Origin: Nocardia otitidiscaviarum NBRC 14405
GTDB lineage: Bacteria; Actinomycetota; Actinomycetes; Mycobacteriales; Mycobacteriaceae
Direction: 5' to 3'
DNA: 64,000 nucleotides
Assembly (NCBI RefSeq): GCF_000308635.1
Contig: NZ_BAGD01000053.1
Location: forward strand, 51,431 to 115,430
Shown: positions 38,290 to 47,519 of the stretch, piece after piece
Numbering within the stretch: position 1 is the first letter of the stretch
Layout of the letters: every line of letters starts with the position of its first letter
The notes under the pieces: generated by a model
The model's database searches: none
The model's input: only the letters and a program-made list of their open reading frames with translations
Told to the model about the DNA's origin: nothing
Position numbers and translations under genes: made by a program

Positions 38290-40458
38290 TCACCACCCGT
38301 CGGCTTGCCGAGGTAGCGGATCATATGCGGCCGGTACCGCCACGCCCGGTCGCGGGGCGGGTCGGGCCTCCGTGCGCAGGCGGGGGAGGAGGCGGTCCAG
38401 CCAGTCCGGTAGCCACCAGTTCGCCCGGCCGAGCAGCGTCATGGTGGCGGGGACCAGGACGAGGCGGACGACGGTGGCGTCCAGCACGATGGCCGCCGCG
38501 AGACCCAGCCCCATCATCTTGACCAGCGGCGACGGATTGGCGATGAAACTGGCGAACACGGCGGTCATGATGAGCGCAGCCGAGGTGATGACGCGCCCGG
38601 TGCCCGCCATGCCCCGGGCCACCGATTCGGTGTTGTCACGGGTGCGGTCGTACTCCTCGCGGATCCGGGACAGCAGGAACACCTCGTAGTCCATCGACAG
38701 GCCGAACAGGATGGCGAAGAACATGGTCGGCATGGGGGAGGCGATCAGGTAGGTGCGGTCCAGGCCGAGCAGGCCCGCGCCCCAACCCCATTGGAAGACC
38801 GCCACCACGATGCCGTACGCGCCGCCGATCGACAGCAGATTCATCACGGCCGCCTTCAGCGGTATCGCCACGGAACGAAAGACGATCAGCAGCAGGAGGA
38901 ACGACGAGATCAGGATGGCGGCGAGGAAGACCGGCAGGACCTCGTTCAGCCGGGTGGTGAGATCGTCGGTCATGGCGGTCATCCCGGAGACCGCCACATT
39001 GTCGGGGGCCAGATCACGCAGGCGCTCCAGGGTTTTCGAGGTGGCGGGGTCCGCGGGCGCGGTGGTGGGCACGGCGGGCAGGATCACCGTGTCACCGTCG
39101 GACGAGGTGCGTGCGCCACCCACCGAGGCGATGCCCGGATCGGCGGCGACCCGCTCGGCCAGCCCCGCGATATCGGCGGCCCGGTCGCGCTGATCGACCA
39201 CCAGCAGCAGCGGTCCGTTCACGCCGGGGCCGAAACCCTCGGCCAGCAGGTCGTAGGCGCGGCGGTGGCTGGTGGCGGTGACATCGTCACCGGCATCGGG
39301 GAATCCGGTGCGCATGTGCAGGGCCGGGGCGGCCAGGGTGACCAGCACCGCCGTGGCGACGAGGAGATACGGCCAGGGGCGTCCCGCCACCCGGTGCGCG
39401 ACCCGCCACCACGCCGACTGCTCGAGAACGCGGGTCCGGGCGCGTCGCGGTACCCGCCCGGTGTCGATGCGGTCGCCGAGCAGTGTCAGCAGCGCGGGCA
39501 GCAGGGTGAGTGCGGTGGTCACCGCGACCAGCACCACCAGCGAGGTGGCGAGTCCCACCGAGATCAGGAAGCCGACGCCGGTCAACACCAGCGCCACCAT
39601 GGCGAGCATGATGGTGCCGCCGGCGAACAGCACGGCCGAACCCGACGCGCCCATGGCGTTCGACAGCGCGTGCGCATCGGGTTGTCCCGCGGCCCGGTTC
39701 TCCCGGTAACGCGCCACGATGAACAGCGAGTAGTCGATGCCGACACCCAAACCGATCATCGCGCCGATGGTCGGTGCGGCGGTGGACACGTCCATGGTGG
39801 CGGCCAGTACCGCGATACCGCCCAGTCCGACGGCCACCGCCACCAGGGCGAGCACGATCGGCACCAGCGCCGCCACCAGCGTGCCGAAGGCGACGACCAG
39901 GACCAGCAGCGCCACCAGCACGCCGACCGCCTCGGCTCCCGAGGTGGGGGTTTCGGCATTGATGAACGCGGCGTCACCGCCCAGTTCCGCGGTGACGCCG
40001 GATGCGCGCACCCGCTCCAGGACGGTGTTCAGCGGTGCCAATGACTCCGGGGCGAGGTCGGTCGCGGGCAGGTCGAAGGTGAGCTGCGCGTATCCGATCC
40101 GTCCGTCCGCCGACACCGTGCCCGCCGTGAACGGGTCGGCCACGGCCACAACGTGTTCCGCCTCGTCCATGCGATCGACCGCATCCTGGATGAGCGACCG
40201 GTGCTCGGTGAGCCGCTGCCCCTCGGGCACCGCGAACACCGCCAGCGCGCTGCCGCCCGCCGCCTCCGGGAACCGTTCCGCGAGCAGATCCATGGCCCGT
40301 TCACTCTGGCTGCCGGGGGCGACGAAGTCGTCGACGAGCGAACCGCCGAGCGTGCCCGCGGCGGTCAGCACGAGGGCGACGGCGGCCAGCCAGGCGGCGC
40401 CCGCCGCCCACGGTCTCCTGGCGCTGGCGTCACCGATACGGCGGGTGATTGCGTCCAT
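38290..40458 (-). CDS. MMPL-family transporter
   Basis: A 722-aa RND-superfamily MMPL exporter with two tandem halves. Each half has an N-terminal helix, a periplasmic loop and a bundle of about five helices. The proton-relay motifs are in the fourth helix of each half: GLGVGIDYSLFIV near residue 240 and LFGLSMDYEVFLLSRI near residue 590. MMPL proteins move lipids, siderophores or drugs. This one diverges from a two-component system 290 bp away, the usual arrangement for a pump controlled by its sensor. ATG 40458. The C-terminus is a short cytoplasmic tail rich in Arg and Pro. Confidence 0.88.
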   Translation of the reverse strand: MDAITRRIGDASARRPWAAGAAWLAAVALVLTAAGTLGGSLVDDFVAPGSQSERAMDLLAERFPEAAGGSALAVFAVPEGQRLTEHRSLIQDAVDRMDEAEHVVAVADPFTAGTVSADGRIGYAQLTFDLPATDLAPESLAPLNTVLERVRASGVTAELGGDAAFINAETPTSGAEAVGVLVALLVLVVAFGTLVAALVPIVLALVAVAVGLGGIAVLAATMDVSTAAPTIGAMIGLGVGIDYSLFIVARYRENRAAGQPDAHALSNAMGASGSAVLFAGGTIMLAMVALVLTGVGFLISVGLATSLVVLVAVTTALTLLPALLTLLGDRIDTGRVPRRARTRVLEQSAWWRVAHRVAGRPWPYLLVATAVLVTLAAPALHMRTGFPDAGDDVTATSHRRAYDLLAEGFGPGVNGPLLLVVDQRDRAADIAGLAERVAADPGIASVGGARTSSDGDTVILPAVPTTAPADPATSKTLERLRDLAPDNVAVSGMTAMTDDLTTRLNEVLPVFLAAILISSFLLLLIVFRSVAIPLKAAVMNLLSIGGAYGIVVAVFQWGWGAGLLGLDRTYLIASPMPTMFFAILFGLSMDYEVFLLSRIREEYDRTRDNTESVARGMAGTGRVITSAALIMTAVFASFIANPSPLVKMMGLGLAAAIVLDATVVRLVLVPATMTLLGRANWWLPDWLDRLLPRLRTEARPAPRPGVAVPAAYDPLPRQADGW

Positions 40459-40750
40459 GGTGGTGTGCTCCTCGGCGATGATGGTTCATGATCCCGACTC
40501 CCTTGTCGGCCAGCGGGTTTCATCGTCGTGGTCGGCGGCGGTGCGGGTCGCCCGCCGCCGGGAGGTTTCCGTTCCGTCGCAGGAGGGGTTGCCGAGGCGG
40601 GGAGGATCCCCCGTCAGGCGGAGGCGCGGGTAGCCCGTGGTGGGTTACCGGCTACGGGCGGCTGACCTACCGTTGCGTGATGTCCACCGACAGTTCGCAC
40701 CGGGACGCACCCGGCCGGTTCCGCCACCCCATCGGACGACCGGCGTCGTG

Positions 40751-41947
40751 ATGGACGGCGACAGCGCCCCCACCCGCGGCTTTCGCGGACCGTTTCGCCG
40801 CTGGCCGCGCACCGCGGACGCGGTACTCGCCGCCGCGCTGTTCGTCCTGGCCGTCCATGTGGCCGACGGGCCGGGCGACACGCTCGTGCTGCGGCCGATG
40901 TCGTCGGTCCCGGTCGTCGTCCTGGTTCTGTTCGCGGTGGCGAGCGCGGCACTGTATCTGCGTCGCCGCCACCCGCTGCCGGTGCTCGGGGCGGCCCTGC
41001 TCGCCTGGGCGGTGACGGTCGGCAGCGGATATTCGGGCCTGGGTGGCATCGCCATCGTCGCCCTGTACTCCGTCGGCCGCTACGCCCGCGACGGCCGCTG
41101 GTCCTACCTCGGTGCGGCGGGTGCGATCGCGCTGGTGATCCTCGACGGCTTCGCGTTCGGCGACATCTTCGCCGGTGTCGTGGTGATGGAATTGGCCTGG
41201 TACATCGGTCGCCGGATCCGGTTGCGCGGTCAGCGCGCCGAACAGGCGCGCCGGGAGCGGGCCGCGGCGCATCTGCGCGTGCTCACCGAGGAGCGCACCC
41301 GCATCGCCCGGGAGCTGCACGATGTGGTCGCCCACCGGGTCAGCATGATGACGGTGCAGGCGGGCGCGGCCAAGGCGGTGGCGGCCGTCGACCCCGAGGC
41401 CGCCCGCCAGGCCATGGCCGCGGTGGAGGAGGCGGGCCGCGAAGCCCTGGACGAACTGCGGCATCTGCTGGGTGTGCTGCGGCCCGACGTGGACAACGAC
41501 GATATGGGGCCGCAGCCCGGTCTGGCCGATCTGCCGCGCCTGATCGTCCAGGTCCGCCGGGCGGGCCTGGACGTCACGGCGGATATCGACGAGTTCCGGA
41601 CTCCGCTGGCGGCACGTGTGGAACTGTCGGCCTTCCGCATCGTTCAGGAGGCGCTGACCAATGTGCTCAAGCACAGCGGCCCCGGCACCCACGCCGACAT
41701 CCGCCTGCGTGCTGCGAACTCCGGGGGTGAGATCACGCTGGAAGTGCTCGACGACGGCCGCGGTGCCGCCGCCCGTACCGACGCGGCCGTCCCGGGGCAC
41801 GGCATCGTCGGGATGCGCGAGCGCGCACTACTGTTGGGGGGCAGTCTCGACGCGAAGCCCCGCCCCGGCGGCGGTTTCCGGGTGGCCGCCCGGCTCCCCA
41901 CCGGGGCCGACACCCACCGCTCGGCAACTTCGAAGGACCCCGCATGA
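40751..41947 (+). CDS. two-component sensor histidine kinase (NarL/DesK type)
   Basis: A 398-aa membrane kinase: several hydrophobic helices in residues 20-155 with no large extracellular domain, then a HisKA_3 dimerisation helix RIARELHDVVAHRVSMM with the phospho-His near residue 197, and a HATPase domain with EALTNVLKHSG, LDDGRG and GHGIVGMRER. It passes phosphate to the response regulator encoded next. The start is ATG 40751 or GTG 40748. An upstream in-frame extension of 38 residues lacks a ribosome binding site and looks non-coding. It probably controls the divergent MMPL gene. Confidence 0.87.
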   Translation: MDGDSAPTRGFRGPFRRWPRTADAVLAAALFVLAVHVADGPGDTLVLRPMSSVPVVVLVLFAVASAALYLRRRHPLPVLGAALLAWAVTVGSGYSGLGGIAIVALYSVGRYARDGRWSYLGAAGAIALVILDGFAFGDIFAGVVVMELAWYIGRRIRLRGQRAEQARRERAAAHLRVLTEERTRIARELHDVVAHRVSMMTVQAGAAKAVAAVDPEAARQAMAAVEEAGREALDELRHLLGVLRPDVDNDDMGPQPGLADLPRLIVQVRRAGLDVTADIDEFRTPLAARVELSAFRIVQEALTNVLKHSGPGTHADIRLRAANSGGEITLEVLDDGRGAAARTDAAVPGHGIVGMRERALLLGGSLDAKPRPGGGFRVAARLPTGADTHRSATSKDPA

Positions 41948-42621
41948 CCATCCGCGTCCTCGTCGTCGACGATCAGGCCCTGGTGCGCAGCGGCTTCACC
42001 ATGGTGCTGCGCATGCACGACGACATCGAGGTGGTGGGCGAGGCGGGCACCGGCTTGGCGGCCATCGAGGCCGCGCACCGCCATCGCCCCGATATCGTCC
42101 TCATGGATATCCGCATGCCCGAGATGGACGGCCTGGAGGCCACCTCCCGCCTGCTGGCCGAGGCCGACTGGGAGGTCCGCGTCCTCATTCTCACCACCTT
42201 CGACCCCGACGACTACGTCTACCGCGCCCTCCGCGCCGGCGCCAGCGCCTTCGTCCTCAAGGACATGCCCGCCGACCAACTCGCCGCCGCCGTCCGCACC
42301 GTAGCCGACGGCGGCGCCCTCCTCGCCCCCTCCATCACCCGCCGCCTGATCGGCCGCTTCGCCCGCCGCCTCACCACCGACACCACCATCACCGCCCGCC
42401 TGGCCCGCCTCACCGACCGCGAACGCGACGTCATGACCGCCATAGCCCGAGGCGCCAGCAACCCCGAAATAGCGAACCAACTCTTCATCGGCCCCGCCAC
42501 CGTCAAATCCCACGTCTCGAGCATCCTCACCAAACTGGGCCTACGCGACCGCACCCAGATAGTCGTCTTCGCCTACGAAAGCGGCTTGGTGGAAGCCGGC
42601 GACCACCCCATCGGCCACTGA
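41944..42621 (+). CDS. two-component response regulator (NarL/LuxR family)
   Basis: A 225-aa response regulator, coupled to the kinase by an ATGA overlap. Receiver: acidic pocket VVDDQ at residues 8-9, phosphoacceptor D55 in IVLMDIRMPE, and Lys106 in FVLKDM. The C-terminal LuxR helix-turn-helix is LTDRERDVMTAIARGASNPE and then IGPATVKSHVSSILTKLGL. All key residues are intact. It likely binds the divergent region upstream of the MMPL gene. Confidence 0.9.
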   Translation: MTIRVLVVDDQALVRSGFTMVLRMHDDIEVVGEAGTGLAAIEAAHRHRPDIVLMDIRMPEMDGLEATSRLLAEADWEVRVLILTTFDPDDYVYRALRAGASAFVLKDMPADQLAAAVRTVADGGALLAPSITRRLIGRFARRLTTDTTITARLARLTDRERDVMTAIARGASNPEIANQLFIGPATVKSHVSSILTKLGLRDRTQIVVFAYESGLVEAGDHPIGH

Positions 42622-42630
42622 AACGCCCGA

Positions 42631-42658
42631 AGCCCCACCCGCCGAAGCGGATGGGGCT
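42631..42658. terminator. bidirectional terminator
   Basis: A 12-bp stem with one mismatch (42631-42642 with 42647-42658) and a CGAA loop lies between the response-regulator stop and the convergent glnA1 stop. Confidence 0.7.
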
Positions 42659-42684
42659 CCCGAGATCAGTTGCGCTACAACGAC

Positions 42685-44121
42685 TTACACGTCGTAGTAC
42701 AGCTCGAACTCGTACGGGTGCGGGCGCAGGTTGACCGGGGCGATCTCGTTCTCGCGCTTGAGGGTGATCCAGGTTTCGATCAGGTCCTCGGTGAAGACGC
42801 CACCCTCGGTGAGGTAGTCGTGGTCGGCTTCGAGGCGGTCGATGACCGAGGCCAGGCTGGTGGGGGCCTGGGGGATGTTCTTGGCCTCCTCCGGCGGGAG
42901 CTCGTAGAGGTCCTTGTCGACCGGGGCCATCGGCTCGATCTTCTTCTTGATGCCGTCCAGGCCGGCCATCAGCATGGCGGAGAAGGCCAGGTACGGGTTG
43001 CCCGAGGAGTCGGGGGCGCGGAACTCGATGCGCTTGGCCTTCGGGTTGTTGCCCGTGACCGGGATGCGGACCGCGGCGGAGCGGTTGCGCTGCGAGTACA
43101 CCAGGTTGATGGGGGCCTCGTAGCCCGGCACCAGACGGTGGTAGGAGTTGATGGTCGGGTTGGTGAACGCCAGCAGCGACGGGGCGTGGTGCAGGATGCC
43201 GCCGATGTACCAGCGCGCCAGATCCGACAGGCCACCGTAACCGGCCTCGTCGTGGAACAGCGGCTTGCCGTCCTTCCACAGCGACTGGTGCACGTGCATG
43301 CCCGAGCCGTTGTCGCCGAAGAGGGGCTTCGGCATGAAGGTGACGGTCTTGTTCTCCTGCCACGCGGTGTTCTTGATGATGTACTTGAACAGCATCAGGT
43401 CATCGGCCGCGCCGAGCAGGGTGTTGAAGCGGTAGTTGATCTCCGCCTGGCCCGCGGTGCCGACCTCGTGGTGGCCGCGCTCCAGCTCGAAACCGGCCTG
43501 CTGCAGGGCGGTCGACATCTTGTCGCGCAGGTCGACGTAGTGGTCGTACGGCGCGACCGGGAAGTAGCCGCCCTTGTTGCGAACCTTGTAACCGCGGTTC
43601 AGGGTGCCGTCCGGGTTGAACTCCGCGCCGGTGTTCCAGGAACCGGAGATCGACTCGATCTCGTAGAAGGCGCCGTTCATGGCCGAGTCGTAGCGGATCG
43701 AGTCGAAGATGTAGAACTCCGCCTCGGGACCGAAGTACGCGGTGTCGGCGATACCGGTCGACCGCAGGTACTCCTCCGCCTTGCGCGCGATGTTGCGCGG
43801 GTCGCGGGAGTACGCCTCACGGGTGAACGGGTCGTGCACGAAGAAGTTCAGGTTCAGCGTCTTCGCGGCACGGAACGGGTCGATCCGAGCGGTGCTGAAG
43901 TCGGGGAGCAGGAGCATGTCCGACTCGTCGATCGACTGGAAGCCGCGGACGGACGAGCCGTCGAACGCGAGGCCTTCTTCGGCCAGGTCGGCCGTGAACG
44001 CCTTCGCAGGGATCGAGAAGTGCTGCTGCACACCCGGGAGGTCGGTGAACCGGATGTCGACGTACTCGACCTCCTCCTCCTTGATGTACTTGATGACCTC
44101 ATCGGCCGTGCTGAACGCCAC
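42685..44121 (-). CDS. glnA: glutamine synthetase type I-beta, GlnA1
   Basis: The main ammonia-assimilating enzyme, 478 aa, the standard length for class I-beta. Motifs: [17 protein letters not shown] near residue 52, AEFYIFDSI near residue 131, the [11 protein letters not shown] metal/ATP site near residue 268, [10 protein letters not shown] near residue 342, and [15 protein letters not shown]. The adenylylation site is Tyr406 in [12 protein letters not shown], the same number as in M. tuberculosis GlnA1, and glnE is in this window to modify it. The start is GTG 44121 after AAGGAG. A well-formed GlnR operator lies about 80-115 bases upstream, so nitrogen control by GlnR is expected in addition to adenylylation. 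Confidence 0.96.
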   Translation of the reverse strand: MAFSTADEVIKYIKEEEVEYVDIRFTDLPGVQQHFSIPAKAFTADLAEEGLAFDGSSVRGFQSIDESDMLLLPDFSTARIDPFRAAKTLNLNFFVHDPFTREAYSRDPRNIARKAEEYLRSTGIADTAYFGPEAEFYIFDSIRYDSAMNGAFYEIESISGSWNTGAEFNPDGTLNRGYKVRNKGGYFPVAPYDHYVDLRDKMSTALQQAGFELERGHHEVGTAGQAEINYRFNTLLGAADDLMLFKYIIKNTAWQENKTVTFMPKPLFGDNGSGMHVHQSLWKDGKPLFHDEAGYGGLSDLARWYIGGILHHAPSLLAFTNPTINSYHRLVPGYEAPINLVYSQRNRSAAVRIPVTGNNPKAKRIEFRAPDSSGNPYLAFSAMLMAGLDGIKKKIEPMAPVDKDLYELPPEEAKNIPQAPTSLASVIDRLEADHDYLTEGGVFTEDLIETWITLKRENEIAPVNLRPHPYEFELYYDV

Positions 44122-44516
44122 TTAGTACTCCTTACGGATCGGTTCCCAGCCAATTCACGATTGCATGGGTTCGTCGCGACCAGACGGTATGGATGCGGTG
44201 TTTCCCCACAATCAAGGCTGTGTTTCGCCAGTGTTACACGTACAGCTGGCCGGGGGTTCGTCGGTGTCCCGGCGTTCGGCAAACGGCCGCGCAGGGCGCT
44301 GAGCTGCGCTCGACCAGCACCGACATCCTGCCATCGAACAGCGGCAATCGCCGCGCATGACGCTGAAAAGATAGGGGGATTACCACGTCGACCCGGGCAC
44401 GCGTGAGAATCCTCACCGCCGGACCGGTCGGTTCAGCACTTTTTCGGTTACCTCGCGGTCACGCTCGCGCCACACGCCGCGCGAATCCCCGCCGCACGGG
44501 CCCTTAAGCTGGGTGC
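44122..44516. other. divergent regulatory region of glnA1 and the RDD gene
   Basis: 395 bp without a credible coding frame. It contains the glnA1 leader with its AAGGAG ribosome binding site (44127-44134 region), the GlnR operator at 44200-44237, and the promoter of the rightward RDD gene near 44480-44516. Nothing else is clear. Confidence 0.6.
44200..44237 (-). promoter_or_regulatory. GlnR operator upstream of glnA1
   Basis: On the glnA1 strand the half sites are GTAAC, GAAAC, TTGAT and GAAAC, each separated by exactly six bases. This matches the actinobacterial GlnR consensus gTnAC-n6-GaAAC-n6-gTnAC-n6-GaAAC, with only the third box degenerate. It lies 79-116 bases upstream of the GTG start. 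GlnR normally activates or represses nitrogen genes, including glnA, when nitrogen is scarce. Confidence 0.8.
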
Positions 44517-45047
44517 ATGGCACGTATCACCGGTTCCTGGCTGTCCGGACCGAACGCCGAATCCGGCGGCTCCGCCCCCGGCGACTACCCGGGCAAGGAT
44601 CTGGGACTGCCGCAGGAAGGGGTCGGCTCACTGGTCACCATGCTGCGGCGCATCACGGCCCTGCTGGTGGACTGGTTCATGGCGCTCGGCCTGGCCGCGG
44701 TCATCTTCCGCCCGAATCCGGACAAGCTCATCGCCGAGATGGATATCCCGGCCGGGCAGCAGCCGCCGCCGGATCTGGTCGTCATCATCAGCTCGCTGTC
44801 CACTCCGACGCTGCTGGTGTGGTTCGTCATCGGCGTCGCCACGGTGACCCTCTTCGGCTACACCCCCGGCCAGTTCTTCCTGAAGGAGCGGGTGCTGCGC
44901 ATCGACGCCGACGCCCCCGTCGGCTTCGTCCGCGCCCTGGTCCGTCAGATCCTGCTCGTCTTCGTGGTCCCCGCCCTCTTCACCGACGGCGACGGCCGCG
45001 GCATGCACGACCGCGCCACCGGCACCGCCCTCGTCCGCGCCCGCTAG
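44517..45047 (+). CDS. RDD-family membrane protein
   Basis: A 176-aa RDD protein: an N-terminal soluble part with GSWLSGPNAESGG, then LLRRITALLVDWFMALGLAA at the first membrane helix, carrying the Arg and Asp that name the family. Two further hydrophobic segments lie near residues 95-115 and 140-155, with FGYTPGQFFLKERVLRID between them. Its function is unknown; some RDD proteins are proposed sodium/proton antiporters. The M. tuberculosis counterpart beside glnA1 is, from memory, Rv2219A, and that gene is next to the DUF4191 gene; here about 6.5 kb of accessory DNA separates the two. Confidence 0.85.
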   Translation: MARITGSWLSGPNAESGGSAPGDYPGKDLGLPQEGVGSLVTMLRRITALLVDWFMALGLAAVIFRPNPDKLIAEMDIPAGQQPPPDLVVIISSLSTPTLLVWFVIGVATVTLFGYTPGQFFLKERVLRIDADAPVGFVRALVRQILLVFVVPALFTDGDGRGMHDRATGTALVRAR

Positions 45048-45053
45048 CTCGCT

Positions 45054-45109
45054 CGAGGGGGAACTGTGGCGGCATCGCGCGAGTAGCTCCCGCCACCAGT
45101 TCCCCCTCG
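45054..45109. terminator. long hairpin terminator after the RDD gene
   Basis: A stem of 19 pairs with one bulged base (45054-45072 with 45090-45109; the outer 13 bp are perfect) starts seven bases after the RDD stop. It marks the junction between the conserved core and the accessory block to the right. Confidence 0.7.
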
Positions 45110-45155
45110 CCATTCACCTCGGGCGATAGCGCGGGGACATTGGTTGAGAAAAGGG

Positions 45156-45165
45156 GGTATGTACC
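45156..45165. promoter_or_regulatory. GGTATGTACC palindrome upstream of the second MMPL gene
   Basis: A short palindrome 38 bases before the proposed TTG start. A near copy, GGTGCGTACC, occurs at 47414-47423 before the secreted esterase gene, also next to an AAAAGG run. It may be a shared operator, but the motif is short. Confidence 0.3.
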
Positions 45166-45203
45166 TTTGGGGCGGTGGGAACCGCGCGGAAGGATGCAGC
45201 CTC

Positions 45204-47411
45204 TTGTTCGCTTGGTGGGGAAATGTGGTCTGCCGCTTGCGGTTCGCGGTCATCGGGGTGGCGGTCGCGGGGCTGTTGGCGTTGGGGGGTTACGGGCTCG
45301 GGCTCGACGATCATCTGAGTTCGGGGGGCATGTTCGATCCCTCGTCGGAATCCGCGGAGGCGGGGCGGCTGGCCGACGCCGCCTTCGGGCGCAACCACGA
45401 TGTGGACGTGGTGGTCCTGTTCACCGCGCCGCCGGGTAGGACGGTCGACGACCCGGACTTCAGCCGGACGGTCGTCGACCATCTCGACAGCCTGCCGCGC
45501 GAGCATCCCGAGCAGATATCCCGCGTCGTCGGCACCTACTGGCGCACCGAGACCGGTGCGATCAGCGCCGCCACGGCCACCAAGGACAAGCGCCGCGCCG
45601 TCGCGGCCATCGCACTGCGCGGCGAGAACGACACCGATATCCAGCGCAACTATCGAGCGGTCAAGGATGTCTTCGAGATTCCAGGCGTCGAGGTGCGGGT
45701 CGGCGGACTGCAACCGATCGCGGGCGCGCTCAGCGACACCGTCGCCGACGATCTGCACCGCATGGAACTGTTGGCCATACCTTTCGTGGGCCTGCTGTTG
45801 TTCTTCATCTTCGGTGGCGTCGTCGCCGCCGCGCTGCCGCTGCTCACCGGGGTGCTCACCATTTTCGGCGCGTTCGGCATCGTGCGGTTCGTCGCCAACT
45901 TCACGGAGGTGAACTCCTTCGTCTCCCCGGTGGTTTCGATGATCGGGCTCGGGCTCGCCATCGACTACGGCCTGTTCATCGTGAGCCGATTCCGAGAGGA
46001 GTTGGCCGCCGGCAACGACACCCGCACGGCGGTGCGGCGTTCGGTGCTGACCGCCGGCCGCACGGTCGTCTTCTCGGCCACCATGATCGTGGCGAGTCTC
46101 GGTGGGCTGCTGCTGTTTCCGCAGGCATTCCTGAAATCCATCGCCTACGGTGCGATCGCGACGGTGACCCTGGCCGCCGTCACCGCCATCACCATCCTCC
46201 CGGCCGTGCTCGCGGTCCTCGGGCCACGGGTGGACCTGTTGGGGCTCAAGCGATTCCGTCGCACCAAATCGGCGGAGGAGCTCGACAACGGACTGCTCGC
46301 ACGCACCACCGCGTGGGTGATGCGGCATCCCGGCAAGGTCGCCGTCCCCATTCTGCTCGTGCTGGTCCTGCTCATCGTGCCCATGCACAATCTCGTCTTC
46401 GGCGGCTTCAGCGAGAAGTACCTGCCGCCGGACAATCCGACCCGCATGGCGCAGGAGGAGATCGATCACTACTTCCCGCTGCGCAAATCCGATCCCATCG
46501 AGTTGGTCTTCATCGCCGACAACTCCCAGGCGGTGGGGCCGGTGTGGAATCAGGCCAATCAGGCGCCGGGACTGGTGGGGCAGTTCGACATTCCCGCGCG
46601 CTCACCCGCGCAGCCCGACATCTACCGGGCCAAGGCCGCGGTGGTGGATATCAACGACGCCGGGGCCACCATCGAATATCTCCGGTCACTGGACCTGCCC
46701 GATGGGATGACGGTCCTGGTCGGCGGGGTACCCGCTTTGCAGAAGGACACCATCGACGCCCTGCTGGTCCGGATTCCGTGGATGATCGGCCTCGTCCTGC
46801 TGGTGACCACGCTGCTGCTGTTCCTGACCTTCGGCTCGTTGGTGCTGCCGATCAAGGCCGCGCTCATGAGCGGCCTCGGCCTCGGCTCCACCCTGGGCAT
46901 TCTGACGTGGATATTCATCGACGGTCACGGAGCCGGACTGCTGAACTTCACCCCGCAGCCCGGTCAGGCGAACATGCTGGTGCTGATCATCGCCATCATC
47001 TACGGTCTGTCCATCGACTACGAGGTCTTCTTGCTGTCGCGCATGGTCGAGGCGCGCGGGGCGGGCGCGACCACCGAGGAGGCGATCCGGATCGGCAACG
47101 TGCAATCCGGACGCATCATCACCGCGGCGGCGCTGATCCTGCTGGTGGTGACGGGTGCGTTCGCCTTCTCCGACCTGGTGCTCATGCAGTACATCGCCTA
47201 CGGCATGATCGCGGCGCTGTTCATCGACGCCACCGTGCTGCGCATGCTGCTGGTCCCCGCCGTCATGCGTTTGCTGGGCGATCGCTGCTGGTGGGCTCCT
47301 GCCTGGATGAAGCGGATTCAGCAGCGCATCGGTCTGAGCGAGGTGGTTATCGACGACGACCAGGCTCGGCGTGGCTCCCGCGTCGACTTGGCCAAGTCCA
47401 GCACAATGTAA
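45204..47411 (+). CDS. MMPL-family transporter (second copy)
   Basis: A 735-aa MMPL/RND exporter. The proton-relay motifs are GLGLAIDYGLFIVSRF near residue 255 and YGLSIDYEVFLLSRM near residue 615, in two symmetrical helix bundles. Homologues start MFAWWG; here that sequence is reached by a TTG at 45204, with AAGGA nine bases upstream. An ATG at 45159 and TTG at 45144 are in frame but would add an unusual Gly-rich leader, so the TTG start is preferred. It differs clearly from the MMPL at 38290. The next gene is an exported esterase 108 bp downstream in the same direction, so the pair may handle an envelope lipid together; that is inference. Confidence 0.85.
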   Translation: MFAWWGNVVCRLRFAVIGVAVAGLLALGGYGLGLDDHLSSGGMFDPSSESAEAGRLADAAFGRNHDVDVVVLFTAPPGRTVDDPDFSRTVVDHLDSLPREHPEQISRVVGTYWRTETGAISAATATKDKRRAVAAIALRGENDTDIQRNYRAVKDVFEIPGVEVRVGGLQPIAGALSDTVADDLHRMELLAIPFVGLLLFFIFGGVVAAALPLLTGVLTIFGAFGIVRFVANFTEVNSFVSPVVSMIGLGLAIDYGLFIVSRFREELAAGNDTRTAVRRSVLTAGRTVVFSATMIVASLGGLLLFPQAFLKSIAYGAIATVTLAAVTAITILPAVLAVLGPRVDLLGLKRFRRTKSAEELDNGLLARTTAWVMRHPGKVAVPILLVLVLLIVPMHNLVFGGFSEKYLPPDNPTRMAQEEIDHYFPLRKSDPIELVFIADNSQAVGPVWNQANQAPGLVGQFDIPARSPAQPDIYRAKAAVVDINDAGATIEYLRSLDLPDGMTVLVGGVPALQKDTIDALLVRIPWMIGLVLLVTTLLLFLTFGSLVLPIKAALMSGLGLGSTLGILTWIFIDGHGAGLLNFTPQPGQANMLVLIIAIIYGLSIDYEVFLLSRMVEARGAGATTEEAIRIGNVQSGRIITAAALILLVVTGAFAFSDLVLMQYIAYGMIAALFIDATVLRMLLVPAVMRLLGDRCWWAPAWMKRIQQRIGLSEVVIDDDQARRGSRVDLAKSSTM

Positions 47412-47413
47412 AA

Positions 47414-47423
47414 GGTGCGTACC
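47414..47423. promoter_or_regulatory. GGTGCGTACC palindrome upstream of the Tat-exported esterase
   Basis: A near copy of the element at 45156-45165, immediately after the MMPL stop and 96 bases before the esterase start. Confidence 0.3.
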
Positions 47424-47519
47424 TCGGACATGTTCATTCCAACGTAGCTGGCTATTCACCGGCTCTCATATTCGGCCGGTACTGTGCGGACGTCCAGTCG
47501 TGACGACTTCGGAGGTTGC

